Source: Teredinibacter turnerae T7901 (GTDB lineage Bacteria; Pseudomonadota; Gammaproteobacteria; Pseudomonadales; Cellvibrionaceae). From it: a stretch of DNA of 64,000 nt. Shown piece after piece: positions 27,955-37,864 of this stretch. The DNA is taken from assembly GCF_000023025.1 (NCBI RefSeq), contig NC_012997.1, forward strand, positions 2,477,125 through 2,541,124, given 5' to 3'. The notes beneath the pieces were generated by a model. The model saw only the letters and a list, made by a program, of their open reading frames with translations. It was not told the DNA's origin and ran no database searches. The position numbers were made by a program, and so were the translations under genes. Each line of letters starts with the position of its first letter. Position 1 is the first letter of the stretch.

Positions 27955-30021
27955 TTAATTACGAAAATAGTCCAGCCCCAAAACCGCCTCACCTATTCCA
28001 TCCGCGACAAAGCCGGACAGGATACGTGCGCCATTTTCCTGAAAATGCGTTCCATCAACAGACCCATCCGCCCGCAGAAAGAAGAAATTTTCCGGGATTG
28101 GAGCGGGGCAAATAGCCGTTAAAAAAGTTACGGTTTTTAAATTTAGATCGATCAGCGGTACTCCTTCCTCATCGGCAAGCTCTCGCATCGCTTGGGCCCA
28201 CGCACCAGTGCCATTTCCGCCGGTGCAATATGCTGAGTTACGTGGCGTTGGTGTAACAAGGCCGACATGAATGCCGCGGTTGCGGGCACCGTCGATATAC
28301 AGTTTTAAATAGTCTTTAAAATCCGTTTGGGGATCGAGATAATATGGAATGGTCACGCCATCGATAACATAGGTTGCAGTCCTATGGCTGTCGTTGGTTC
28401 CGAATTGCAGCAACAGATAGTCTCCGGTGCTAGCGTTGGACCAGATGGTGTCCAGTCGACCTTCTTCTATAAACCGACGAGCCGTACGACCACCAATGGC
28501 CAGATTGTTTACCGTGACGTTGGTATTGTATTGTTCGCGCAGCATTTGCCCCCATCCCGCTTGGTCCCGGGTGCTGGACGTATCTGTATAGGTTTGGACG
28601 ATGGAGTCACCAGCCAGCCAAACCGTTGCGCTCGCCGCCGGGCACACTACGCCGCGAAGTCCGCTACTACCAGTAAGACTCAGATAATCGATATTCGCGA
28701 GCCCACTGTCACCGGTGGCGGTAAGCGTAATCACGTTTTTACCGGCATTTAAAAATATGGGCATAATTTCTGTTGCCCAGGTTGACCACGCACCGGTAGT
28801 CGCAAAGGTAATATCGTAACTCACGCTTGCACCACTGGTTACCGTTAGCACTCCCGAACGCGCAGCGCCACTGCCGTTGGCGAAGCGCAGAGTCATGTCA
28901 TAGTACCCTGCGGTTGTTGCATCGACAGCCCAGTTGACGCTGGTGTTTACGGCATTCGTGGTATTGGCAAATCCGCCGCCGGTGAAACCCGCTTCGTTGT
29001 TATTTACTGAGCCATCGACTCCACAAAATCCAGCAGTATTTTCCTGCACAGTCAACGTAGAGAGCGGCCCACCTGAGCTAGAAGATGAGCTGCTTGAACT
29101 CGAGCTATTATTGCAAGCGGCGGAGTCAGGCGAGGCGCCGGTGACACTCAGCGAATCGATGTTTGCAAGCCCCTCGCTGCTGGACGCCTGTAAACGAATA
29201 GTGTTAATTCCGTCAGCTAGATTTATGCTGACAGCAGAAGAGTCAACCCAGGTTGTCCAGCCTCCCGTGCTACCAAACGCGCTGCTTGTTTGTAAAGCGC
29301 CGTTAACAAATACATCCCCAGGGCGGTCCGCGCTGGAGCCATTAGCATAACGCCACTGCATTTGGTAATTGCCCCCTTGGGCAGCCACAGACCACTCAAC
29401 ACCTTTGCCAGCCGCATTCTCCGTATTGGCAAACCCTGAACCGGTATATCCCGCGTTGTTGCTATCAATGGTTCCTTCCACACTACACAGCCCCTCCCCT
29501 TCTTGAATGACGGCAGTACTTGTATTACTGCTGCCGCTCGAACTTGATGAAGAACTCGCGGAAGAGCTAGTGCTCGAAGATGAGCTAGAACTGGAGGATG
29601 AGCTAGAACTGGATGACGATGAACTAGAGGAGGCTCCACCGGCTGTGCAACTCAAAATTATCGCGGTGGGGTCATCGCCCTCCCCCTGAAAACCAAAGGA
29701 CACCGAGCTGCCAGGCGCTATGGTGGCATTCCAGCCTGCATCTGTAGCGGTGTACGGGTTGGTTCCAGAAAAGGTTGCGTTCCACAAGCCCGTTACAGCG
29801 GAGCCGCCGTTTTGCTGCCACTGTACTTGCCAATTATTTACCGCTGAGGTGCCATCGTTCGTTACCGTAATGCCAGCGGTAAAACCCGAGCCCCAATCGT
29901 TAGTGACGTCATAGCCGCACTCGAGCGCATGTGCCTGGCAGGCGAGCAACGTAAATACTGGTGCACAGAACAAATGCTTCGTCGTCATTTTGGGTGGGAA
30001 CAAATATTGTCGTTTGATCAT
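27955..30021 (-). CDS. Secreted CE12 rhamnogalacturonan acetylesterase-like paralogue, CBM2-CBM35-CBM35
   Basis: Paralogue of the next gene with the same order: signal peptide (ending QAHA, about residue 32), CBM2 (CGYDVTNDWGSGFTAGITV), poly-Ser linker, CBM35-like module (LCSVEGTIDSNNAGYTGSG), Ser linker, second CBM35-like module (FCGVDGSVNNNEAGFTGGG), and CE12 esterase domain. Catalytic blocks: AGDSIVQTY, AIGGRTARRF, FGTNDSH and GTHFQENG, the last carrying the His but with Gly-Thr where the sister has Asp-His-Thr. Translation from ATG 30021 (AAGGGAAA upstream) gives 688 residues; the frame is open for 27 more codons upstream without signal-peptide sense. First gene of the pair. The two esterases may act on different acetyl positions, which is inference. 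Confidence 0.91.
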   Translation of the reverse strand: MIKRQYLFPPKMTTKHLFCAPVFTLLACQAHALECGYDVTNDWGSGFTAGITVTNDGTSAVNNWQVQWQQNGGSAVTGLWNATFSGTNPYTATDAGWNATIAPGSSVSFGFQGEGDDPTAIILSCTAGGASSSSSSSSSSSSSSSSSSSSTSSSASSSSSSSGSSNTSTAVIQEGEGLCSVEGTIDSNNAGYTGSGFANTENAAGKGVEWSVAAQGGNYQMQWRYANGSSADRPGDVFVNGALQTSSAFGSTGGWTTWVDSSAVSINLADGINTIRLQASSSEGLANIDSLSVTGASPDSAACNNSSSSSSSSSSSGGPLSTLTVQENTAGFCGVDGSVNNNEAGFTGGGFANTTNAVNTSVNWAVDATTAGYYDMTLRFANGSGAARSGVLTVTSGASVSYDITFATTGAWSTWATEIMPIFLNAGKNVITLTATGDSGLANIDYLSLTGSSGLRGVVCPAASATVWLAGDSIVQTYTDTSSTRDQAGWGQMLREQYNTNVTVNNLAIGGRTARRFIEEGRLDTIWSNASTGDYLLLQFGTNDSHRTATYVIDGVTIPYYLDPQTDFKDYLKLYIDGARNRGIHVGLVTPTPRNSAYCTGGNGTGAWAQAMRELADEEGVPLIDLNLKTVTFLTAICPAPIPENFFFLRADGSVDGTHFQENGARILSGFVADGIGEAVLGLDYFRN

Positions 30022-30563
30022 GAAAATTTCCCTTTTAGCGTTTTTATTTAGGCTTTTTCGTGTTGTTTGCGTGGTGTCGACTCTAACAGCCGGAGACTGC
30101 ATGGATAGCTGACTCGCTATAAAACAATGTGGTTACGGTGTGAATATTGGAGCCGCTGTTGTGCTCTGTACTGTTCAGTCTGATGATTAACTTATTGTGT
30201 GGTGTTAGATAAATATTTCCCTATGTGTAACAGATGTAGCGTCTCTACCGAATCACTCCTTACCGCATAATGAGATTAGTTCAAATAATCCTCGTTAAAG
30301 CTCAGACGCCTGAGTTATCAACTGGAGTGCGACCTTTGCGGTAATTAAGCAGTTTGCCGTAAACCGACGGTTATTTTGGTGTCGCGGTGGCCCTTTTAAA
30401 TGTGATGGATATGTCAAACGAAACACGACTAAATAAAAGCGCCTGGAAACTAAGGTTTCGTTGTGTAGGTTTTCTATAAACGTGGCAATGAAAACTGCGA
30501 AGCAATAGCGGGTACAGGGAGTAACGCCATTACTCAAATGGCGACGGAAGCCCTTGATTTATC

Positions 30564-30659
30564 AGAAAAGTCCAAGATTCTTGTCAATAGTTTAGAAGCA
30601 CGCAATTAATCATAAAAGTCAACCATTCTTGCCAATAGTTCAATAGCGCGGAATTAAAT
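30564..30659. repeat. Imperfect tandem duplication, unit about 48 bp
   Basis: Two units, 30564-30610 and 30611-30659, share AAAGTC, ATTCTTG, CAATAGTT and the GAATTAA/CAATTAA end, with scattered substitutions. Non-coding. Confidence 0.6.
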
Positions 30660-30735
30660 GGATCGTATCGTCTGTTTAGTTGCCGGGGTAATAAAAAAAA
30701 CGACAAGCTTTTATTGTCATCCCAAAAAATTGTCG

Positions 30736-30800
30736 GCGTAACAACTTCGCGTAACAGCTTGGCGTAACAGCTTGGCGTAACAGCTTGGTGTAACAGCTTG
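30736..30800. repeat. Five tandem copies of a 13-bp unit
   Basis: Unit GCGTAACAGCTTG at 30736, 30749, 30762, 30775 and 30788; the first and last copies have changes. It lies about 690 bases before the TonB receptor start. Confidence 0.88.
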
Positions 30801-31280
30801 ATAGGTACACGATTACCGACATTCAAATTGAATCTATAAGTAGGTCTATAGTCGAGCTCAGCCTGTTTCGTTGGGAACTGCTAATTTGAAACGACCCGCT
30901 ATTAATTCGAGATGTCCTTGTTCGCTTACAAAGCGCAATAGGGAAAAATATCTACAGCTCGGCTGATTTGCCTGCCCGTAAAAATGTTCCACGGGGATGT
31001 TTCATGCGGGTGGTACCTCTTTGCAAACCAAACAATTGTTTGAGGTGCCCGTTTTACACAATTATGCGGCGGGCGGTGCGCACGATTTGATATACCGTAT
31101 CTGGTCGGATGCGCCGCAGGCATACGCTAAGAGCGGGCGCGTGCGTCTGGTCCTGGTGCAGCAATACCGATCGTCTATTCCTCAGATACGCCCTCCTTTC
31201 TTCTCATAAATGGGGGTTATAGAGCTATTTCGAAACGAAATTACAAGGGAATGTGGCACACTTGTATGCATGACTGTTGA

Positions 31281-31301
31281 CACACCAGAATTCTTTGTGT
31301 G
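31281..31301. promoter_or_regulatory. Inverted repeat upstream of the TonB receptor operon
   Basis: CACAC and GTGTG arms flank a central AGAATTCT palindrome, overlapping a TTGACA (31277-31282) that could be a -35 element; no good -10 is visible. Candidate operator about 190 bases before the receptor start. Confidence 0.35.
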
Positions 31302-31493
31302 AATATTTTGCACTCAGAGAATAACTGATAAAAATCTGGGTCCGCTCTGTGTCAATGTTCTTAGAGCGATCCTGTACATACTTACAATAAAATCAATTGC
31401 CGAAACGCCTGTCGTTTGTTTGCTGTCAGCAGTACCCGACGGCTTGCTTTAGGCCTTTTATGGAGGAGTCACCCTCGGTGGCTTTGGGAAATA

Positions 31494-34400
31494 ATGAATA
31501 AAAACCCCCGTTATGCCCATCTCGTTCAGCATTCACTTCCTGGTTTTCGACGCTCACTGTTAGCTGCTGCGGTAATCGCGTGCACCTCACAAGCGTTGGC
31601 TCAAGATGTTGAAACGACTGAAGACGATATTAATCTTGAGGAAGTCATGGTTACAGGGCAGCGTCAAGCTCTGGAAACTGCGATTGACCTCAAACGTGAG
31701 TCCGACACAATCGGAGACTCTCTGGTACTCGATGAAGCCGGCAAAGTCCCGAGCACATCATTGCTGGAAATTCTGGAACGCGCGCCTGGCGTGACTATGA
31801 ACCGCATCCGTGCCGGCTCCGACGGCTCGCCCGATGGTTTCGCGTTCGAAGGTTCGAACGTTCAGGTTCGCGGCCTTAACAAAACCAAAACCCTCGTAAA
31901 TGGCCGCGAAGTTTTCTCCGCAAACGGTGGTTCCGGCTTGAGCTGGGCAGACGTTGGCCCAGAACTGTTGCGCTCAGTTTCGGTATTGAAATCCAGCCGT
32001 GCCGACCTGATTGAAGGTGGTGTATCCGGTACTGTTAACCTGGAAACCTATATGCCATTCGACTTTGACGGCTTTAAGGTTAACGCCGCGGCTTCCTTGG
32101 ATTACGGCGATTTCGCCGAGGAAGTGACCCCTGCGCTGTCTGGCCTCGTTTCAAACCGTTACGACACCAGTATTGGTGAGATCGGCGTGTTACTGAACCT
32201 GGCATACTCCAAAATCTCTTCCAATGACAGCAACATCATTATTCCTCCCTATTTCGCCACCGAATACGAAGGTGAGCGTGTATACGCACCCGGCGGTATT
32301 CGACACACTCAGGACCAGTTCGAACGTGAGCGCAAAGGCTATTATGCGGCACTCCAATGGCGACCAAACGATCGCCTGGAACTGTTCCACACCACGTTTA
32401 TTTCTGAGCGTGATAGCGATCGCTATAGCCAGATTATTACCGTAGAACCTGCGGCACCTGTTGGTGTTTTACCTGGTGCGGAATTCGATGATGACGGTAT
32501 TTTTGTTAAGGGCACAATTTCGAGTACAGATCTGGCATCGGGTTTAGATGCCAGCGCGAACTCAAGCTTTTCACCTTCAAGCAGTAAAACCGCTGATTAC
32601 AGTACTGGCTTTGAGTATCGCGGTGATGGCTGGGATTTGAGCGGTAGCTACCAATACGTAAAAGCTGATTCCAGTTTGGGTAAATATAGTTTGGGTAGCA
32701 CTATCGGCGCTAAAGTACCAAACATTCAGATGGATATGAGTCGAGACCGACCATTGGCGATTGCTGGTGATGCCATATCCACACAGCAAGAAGCTGCGTT
32801 AATGTCACGAATCAACTGGCTGAATGATGAAAACGAAGGTGAGGCCCACGCGATACAGTTGGATGCAGACTTCGAAATCGGCGATGGCTTCTTCAAAAAA
32901 ATTGCTACCGGTGTGCGGGCTGCTGATCGTGAAGAATCCGATAACTTCGTAGGTACTTGGTGGTCAGCGACTGGTCGCGGTTGGAACGGCGTACCACGCG
33001 CTTCCGTGGATACAGCGCCCGAAGGCGACTTTTACCTGGAAGAATTTTCTGATTTCTTTAAAGGTGACGAACCCGCTTTAGGTGGTGCCTGGGTGGGCAG
33101 TACGCAAGTCAACTCTCAAGCCCAATTTGATCATGTTTACGACACCTATTTGGCTTGTGGACCCGATCTTCACTACCAGTGTGCCAACGATCCAAACGCG
33201 ACAACCTATCTCTACACTCAGAATGGTGTAACACGAGATCCAAACTTTGATCAGTTGCCGCAGATCTACACCACCAATCACAAAACGCAATCTGCCTACG
33301 TCATGGCCGGTTTCGCAAACGATAGCGAAAATTTCTTCGCCAATATCAGCGGTAATATCGGCGTGCGTTGGGTGAATTACGATATTGAGTCTGAGGGTAA
33401 CTTTAACTTCAACTCTGGTGGTCGTTACTATGCGTCACTGGCGGATGCGCAAGCATCTATCGAGGCCATGGGTGGAATTGACAACGTTAAACAGTGGAAA
33501 GAAGACAACAACGGCGTAGACGAGCCACTGTCCTACAATACTGTCAGCTATGAGAAAGTGCGTACTGGTAGTCTTCAGAAGGATTATTTGCTGCCTTCAT
33601 TCAATATCAAGTTCGAGTCTGATAAAAACCTGATATTGCGTTACGCCTTTACTGAAACTCTGACCGCCCCACGTTATCCCGATATTCGAGCGCAAGGTGT
33701 GGTTGCATCCCAGACAACGGCTAACCCAATCAATACAGAACTTGATGCTGCGTACCCGGATGACGATATTTCGATTCCCGATATTTTCGCTGGTTACACT
33801 AACACCACAGGTAATCCTTTCCTGGAGCCTGAACTGTCTTATAACCACGATATTTCGTTGGAGTGGTATCCACGTAAAGCGTCGTCAATGTATCTGGCTT
33901 TGTTCCACAAAACGATCGAGAACTACATTACGTTTAACAACTTCTCTGCACCTGCGAGCACCTTCTTTAATGAAGAAGATTACCCTCAGTCAGAACCGGC
34001 CGGCGGTGGCCAGAGCGTGTTAATCGATGGCCCTGTCACCAGCCGTTCGAACTTGAACGCAGATGGCGACACCATCGTAAAAGGTTTCGAATTTGGTGGC
34101 CGCACCTATTTCGATACTCTGCCCGGTATCTGGAGCAGTTTTGGTGTTGAAGCGAACGTGACCTTTATCGACAACGAAGCACCGGATTCCTTCGCGCAAG
34201 ACATTAACGGCGATCAACTCAGCGTGCCTGTTATCGGTCTTTCCGAGTGGGCTTACTCTACGACGCTCTTGTACGACCGCGACAAGCTGAGTGCGCGCCT
34301 GTCTTGGAACTGGCGTGACCGTTACTTGACCACCACCAACGACTCTGGTACTACCAACGTGTACACTGACCCGTTCTCTGGAGATGAAATCCAATACGGT

Positions 34401-34607
34401 TTACCCGTTTATGCGGCGTCCTCAGGTCGTTTGGATGCGAGCGTTTCCTATAAGTTTACCGACACTATGAACGTAAAACTGAACCTGCAGAACCTGACCG
34501 ATACAGATCAGCGTACCGAAATGGAAATTCTGGACGGCAAGTTTGTTGATCGTGCGGTGTTCGTAGCGGATCGTCGTATCAGCCTGCACTTTGGCTTTAA
34601 TTTTTAA
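31494..34607 (+). CDS. TonB-dependent outer-membrane receptor (TIGR01782-like)
   Basis: Outer-membrane active importer energised by TonB. Signal peptide ends near residue 36 (SLLAAAVIACTSQALAQ); a TonB box-like LEEVMVTGQR follows; the plug domain lies at about 60-190 (LERAPGVTMNR, VQVRGLNKTKTLVNGRE, SRADLIEGGVSGTVNLET); the remainder is a beta barrel ending in a terminal Phe (RISLHFGFNF). Length, about 1,037 residues, fits the Xanthomonas/Caulobacter-type receptor group, often found beside polysaccharide enzymes. ATG 31494 is chosen because it opens the signal peptide; the frame is open 26 codons further upstream. It heads an operon with two halogenase-like flavoproteins and an SGNH esterase. 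The cargo, perhaps a plant-wall oligosaccharide, is inferred from the neighbours. Confidence 0.93.
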   Translation: MNKNPRYAHLVQHSLPGFRRSLLAAAVIACTSQALAQDVETTEDDINLEEVMVTGQRQALETAIDLKRESDTIGDSLVLDEAGKVPSTSLLEILERAPGVTMNRIRAGSDGSPDGFAFEGSNVQVRGLNKTKTLVNGREVFSANGGSGLSWADVGPELLRSVSVLKSSRADLIEGGVSGTVNLETYMPFDFDGFKVNAAASLDYGDFAEEVTPALSGLVSNRYDTSIGEIGVLLNLAYSKISSNDSNIIIPPYFATEYEGERVYAPGGIRHTQDQFERERKGYYAALQWRPNDRLELFHTTFISERDSDRYSQIITVEPAAPVGVLPGAEFDDDGIFVKGTISSTDLASGLDASANSSFSPSSSKTADYSTGFEYRGDGWDLSGSYQYVKADSSLGKYSLGSTIGAKVPNIQMDMSRDRPLAIAGDAISTQQEAALMSRINWLNDENEGEAHAIQLDADFEIGDGFFKKIATGVRAADREESDNFVGTWWSATGRGWNGVPRASVDTAPEGDFYLEEFSDFFKGDEPALGGAWVGSTQVNSQAQFDHVYDTYLACGPDLHYQCANDPNATTYLYTQNGVTRDPNFDQLPQIYTTNHKTQSAYVMAGFANDSENFFANISGNIGVRWVNYDIESEGNFNFNSGGRYYASLADAQASIEAMGGIDNVKQWKEDNNGVDEPLSYNTVSYEKVRTGSLQKDYLLPSFNIKFESDKNLILRYAFTETLTAPRYPDIRAQGVVASQTTANPINTELDAAYPDDDISIPDIFAGYTNTTGNPFLEPELSYNHDISLEWYPRKASSMYLALFHKTIENYITFNNFSAPASTFFNEEDYPQSEPAGGGQSVLIDGPVTSRSNLNADGDTIVKGFEFGGRTYFDTLPGIWSSFGVEANVTFIDNEAPDSFAQDINGDQLSVPVIGLSEWAYSTTLLYDRDKLSARLSWNWRDRYLTTTNDSGTTNVYTDPFSGDEIQYGLPVYAASSGRLDASVSYKFTDTMNVKLNLQNLTDTDQRTEMEILDGKFVDRAVFVADRRISLHFGFNF

Positions 34608-34698
34608 GGTGTAAGCAAAAAGTAAGGTGTAAGCATAAAGACGCTCTTGAGCGCACTTATATCGATGTAGTAACCGTGTAATTTTTAGAGGTCTTGAT

Positions 34699-36255
34699 AT
34701 GAGCAAGAGCGTCTTGATTGTTGGAGGCGGCACCGCAGGTTGGATTACTGCAGCTTACATGGCGCGCATGTTGGCTGCAGATACCCCAGGGGGCGTTTCC
34801 ATTACGTTAGTAGAATCTGACGAAATAGGTATTCTCGGCGTTGGCGAGGGTACCTTCCCCATCATTCGTAAAACCATGAGCCGTATTGGCCTGGATGAAA
34901 GTGAGTTGATTCGCGATGCGGATGCCACTTTTAAGCAAGGTATTCGGTTTAACCATTGGAAAAAAAATCCGGCAGAATGCCCGGACGATACGTATTTTCA
35001 TCCTTTCCAAGTTGCTTCTCAGCACACGGATATGGATCTATTGCCCTATTGGTTGCTGGGTGTTGCTGGCGAGGTGCCCTGGGCGGAAGCTTGCACCGTA
35101 CAGGAACGCGTGGTTGAATCCAGCCTGGCTCCAAAATTAATCACCCATTCCAATTACAATGCTCCACTGAATTACGCTTATCACTTCGATGCATCCAAGC
35201 TTGCCGAGGTCGTGCGTAAACGCGCTACGTCTATGGGCGTGCGCCGTTTAATCGATACGGTCGAAGATGTAAAACTCGATGAGCAAGGCGCTATTGCTTC
35301 GGTGATAGGTCGCACACACGGCGAATTGACCGCAGATCTCTATATTGATTGCACCGGGTTTCGAGCGCGCCTGATTGGCGAAACACTCGGCTCCGAGTTT
35401 ACGTCCTATCGCGATCAATTGTTCTGTAACCGCGCCGTAGCCCTGCAAGTGCCTTACGAACAACCGGGTTGCCCTATTCCATCGTGTACCTATGCCACCG
35501 CTCAAGAAGCGGGCTGGACGTGGGATATCGGTCTTCATAACCGTCGCGGTATTGGCTATGTGTACTCATCAGACCACTGTAGCGACGACGAAGCCGCAGC
35601 CACACTTAAACGTTACATCGGGCCTGCGGCAGACAATCTCACACCGAGGCAGCTCGCGTTTGAAGCAGGATTCCGCAAAATACAGTGGCATAAAAACTGT
35701 GTCGGCATTGGTTTGTCCGTTGGCTTTATCGAACCCCTGGAGGCCACCGGTATCAGCTTCGCGGAGGTGGCAGCGTTGATGTTGTGCAACTTGTTTCCAT
35801 GGTCGGGTGACACGGAACTTTCCGCCAAGCAATTTAACGCAGCGATGACCAAGCGTTTTGAGCACGTCATCGATTTTATTAAATTGCACTACTATTTGAG
35901 CGAACGTACAGACACCGCTTTCTGGCGGGAAAACCGGGCGCCGGAAACCGCGTCAGACAATTTGAAAAACAAACTGGAACAGTGGCGACATCGCCCGCCG
36001 TCGTTCCTCGATATTGATGCAAGCCACGATATTTTTGACGAGAACAGTTGGCAGTACATACTGTATGGTATGGACTTCAAGACTGATATCTCGGCGCGCG
36101 CTGATGCGTTGCGCTTTTACGATGACGCGCGTCAGGAATTTGAGAATATTCGCAAGCAGAGCGAAAATGCGATGAATGCGGTTCCCACCCATCGCGACCT
36201 TGTCAGCGAGGTCGTGACCAACGGTTTTCGCCCCAAAGCCAAGGCTCGTGCATGA
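34699..36255 (+). CDS. Tryptophan-halogenase-family flavoprotein (first of pair)
   Basis: FAD-dependent protein of 518 residues in the tryptophan halogenase family. FAD-binding GGGTAGW starts at residue 7; GVGEGTFP follows; the Lys equivalent to the catalytic Lys of PrnA is in DATFKQGIRF; the family's W-x-W-x-I signature is present as WTWDIG, with Gly in place of the usual Pro; the catalytic Glu lies in GFIEPLEATGISF. By these residues it could be active. Homologues directly after TonB receptors are common in polysaccharide-using bacteria and their substrate is unknown. Starts 91 bases after the receptor and ends overlapping the next gene by 4 bases (ATGA). Whether it halogenates, or serves the NRPS 5 kb away, is open. 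Confidence 0.88.
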   Translation: MSKSVLIVGGGTAGWITAAYMARMLAADTPGGVSITLVESDEIGILGVGEGTFPIIRKTMSRIGLDESELIRDADATFKQGIRFNHWKKNPAECPDDTYFHPFQVASQHTDMDLLPYWLLGVAGEVPWAEACTVQERVVESSLAPKLITHSNYNAPLNYAYHFDASKLAEVVRKRATSMGVRRLIDTVEDVKLDEQGAIASVIGRTHGELTADLYIDCTGFRARLIGETLGSEFTSYRDQLFCNRAVALQVPYEQPGCPIPSCTYATAQEAGWTWDIGLHNRRGIGYVYSSDHCSDDEAAATLKRYIGPAADNLTPRQLAFEAGFRKIQWHKNCVGIGLSVGFIEPLEATGISFAEVAALMLCNLFPWSGDTELSAKQFNAAMTKRFEHVIDFIKLHYYLSERTDTAFWRENRAPETASDNLKNKLEQWRHRPPSFLDIDASHDIFDENSWQYILYGMDFKTDISARADALRFYDDARQEFENIRKQSENAMNAVPTHRDLVSEVVTNGFRPKAKARA

Positions 36256-37793
36256 ACCCCTCGCAAGTGAAGCGGGTAATAATCGTTGGCGGCGGGACCT
36301 CGGGTTGGATGTGCGCCGCAGCTATCGCTCGGGCGTCGCCACCAAACACAAGCATTACCCTGATCGAATCCAGTGACATTGGTGTAATCGGTGTTGGCGA
36401 AGCAACAATTCCCACGCTTATCGAATTCAATCGCTTTCTCGGCATCAACGAAAACGACCTTATTCGCGAGTGCCACGGTACCTTCAAGCTGGGTATCGAA
36501 TTCAGCGACTGGCAGGCTCTTGGCAAAAGTTATTTTCACCCATTCGGGTTTTATGGGCGCGATACCCCGGACTTTCCATTTCACCAACTTTGGCTGCGTT
36601 TAAAGCACATGGAAACGCAAGGTTTAGCCCCGGCGGAAGCCGCTGGCGAAATCAGCGATTTCAATCTGTGTACAGCGGCGGCCTATCAGGGCCGGTTTGC
36701 GCCTGCGCAAGGTGGAGCCGATACCATTTTGGCGACAATGCGCCACGCCTATCATCTTGACTCCCGCCTATACGGGAAAATGTTACGACGCTATGCCGAG
36801 GCCAAAGGCGTTACCAGAATAGAAGCGAATATCGTCAAAGCAAGCTGTAGTCCAGAAGGTGGGTTTATTGAATCTGTTCTGCTGGAATCGGGGGAATCGG
36901 TTTGCGGCGACCTCTTCATCGACTGCAGTGGATTTAAGTCGCTCCTAATCGAGGACGCGATGCAAAGCGAATTTGTTGATTGGAGTCACTACCTACTCTG
37001 CGATAGAGCCATAGCATTACCCACCGAATTGTCTGGCTCACCCCTGCCCTACACCCGCGCGACTGCGGGCGACGCCGGTTGGCGTTGGCGAATTCCGCTG
37101 CAAACGCGGATGGGCAATGGCCACGTATATTCCAGTCAGTTTACCGATGATGATACGGCACTGAGAGACCTACAGAATGCGATAGATGGAACCTCGCTGG
37201 CAGAACCATTACCGCTGCGCTTTAAACCGGGCCATCGCCACGAATTCTGGGTAAAAAACTGTGTTGCTATTGGCCTCGCCGGTGGATTTATCGAACCCCT
37301 GGAGTCAACGAGTATTCATTTGACTCAAGTGGGTATCCAGAGGCTTATTCAATTTTGGCCCGCTCACGGCGTTAATTATGCCGAAACGGCACACTACAAC
37401 AGTGAAATGACAGAGGACTATGAGCGCATTCGCGATTTTATTGTGCTTCACTATAAGGCAACCGATCGGGAAGACACGGCGTTCTGGCGTGCGGTAAAAA
37501 ATATGGCAGTGCCTGACTCCTTGTCGAACCGCATGGAGCTCTTTCGCAGCAGCGGGCGCGTAGTGGATATTCCACAGGATTTATTCCGCCCCCATAGCTG
37601 GCTCGCTGTAATGCTGGGCCAGAAGGTTCAGCCGCGAAATTACGATGCGTTTGTTGATCGCATACCTGTCGAATCACTATTGGCAAACATGCAGCACCTC
37701 AAGGATGCGGTAAATAAAACCGCTGCATCCCTTCCCGGTCATCAGGACTATATTAATCGTTGCTGTGCCGCTGCCGAATCTTCAAGAGTCTAA
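36252..37793 (+). CDS. Tryptophan-halogenase-family flavoprotein (second of pair)
   Basis: 513 residues, a clear homologue of the preceding gene and translationally coupled to it (ATGA overlap). FAD-binding GGGTSGWMCAAAIAR, GVGEATIPTL, Lys in CHGTFKLGIEF, the canonical W-x-W-x-I-P as WRWRIP, and Glu in GGFIEPLESTSIHL are all present, so it keeps the complete halogenase signature. The two proteins differ widely in the middle region that lines the substrate pocket, suggesting distinct substrates or a heteromeric pair (inference). Followed after 71 bases by the SGNH lipoprotein gene in the same direction. Confidence 0.89.
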   Translation: MNPSQVKRVIIVGGGTSGWMCAAAIARASPPNTSITLIESSDIGVIGVGEATIPTLIEFNRFLGINENDLIRECHGTFKLGIEFSDWQALGKSYFHPFGFYGRDTPDFPFHQLWLRLKHMETQGLAPAEAAGEISDFNLCTAAAYQGRFAPAQGGADTILATMRHAYHLDSRLYGKMLRRYAEAKGVTRIEANIVKASCSPEGGFIESVLLESGESVCGDLFIDCSGFKSLLIEDAMQSEFVDWSHYLLCDRAIALPTELSGSPLPYTRATAGDAGWRWRIPLQTRMGNGHVYSSQFTDDDTALRDLQNAIDGTSLAEPLPLRFKPGHRHEFWVKNCVAIGLAGGFIEPLESTSIHLTQVGIQRLIQFWPAHGVNYAETAHYNSEMTEDYERIRDFIVLHYKATDREDTAFWRAVKNMAVPDSLSNRMELFRSSGRVVDIPQDLFRPHSWLAVMLGQKVQPRNYDAFVDRIPVESLLANMQHLKDAVNKTAASLPGHQDYINRCCAAAESSRV

Positions 37794-37864
37794 GCAGCAA
37801 AATCGCGCAGCAACACATTCCTAATCCGTTGCCGTATTGCGCAAACTACCAATAAGAGTTGAGT

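Larger units (their letters stand above)
30022..31493. other. Long divergent intergenic region with tandem repeats
   Basis: About 1.47 kb between the CE12 operon (minus) and the TonB receptor operon (plus). It holds two tandem repeat arrays (30564-30659, 30736-30800) and an inverted repeat (31281-31301). The stretch 30926-31209 is more GC-rich and has open frames of 65-70 codons on both strands; neither resembles a known protein, so a decayed gene is possible but not called. Confidence 0.55.

Noticed and set aside
30736-30800. Tandem repeats considered as a CRISPR array
   Set aside because: Units of 13 bp abut with no spacers and no cas genes are near.
30926-31209. Overlapping open frames on both strands in a GC-richer patch
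   Set aside because: Neither translation resembles a protein family; perhaps a decayed gene but not supportable.
34699-37793. Assigning the halogenase-like genes to the NRPS pathway
   Set aside because: They are embedded in the TonB receptor operon on the opposite strand and their homologues usually accompany such receptors; a link cannot be excluded but is not shown.
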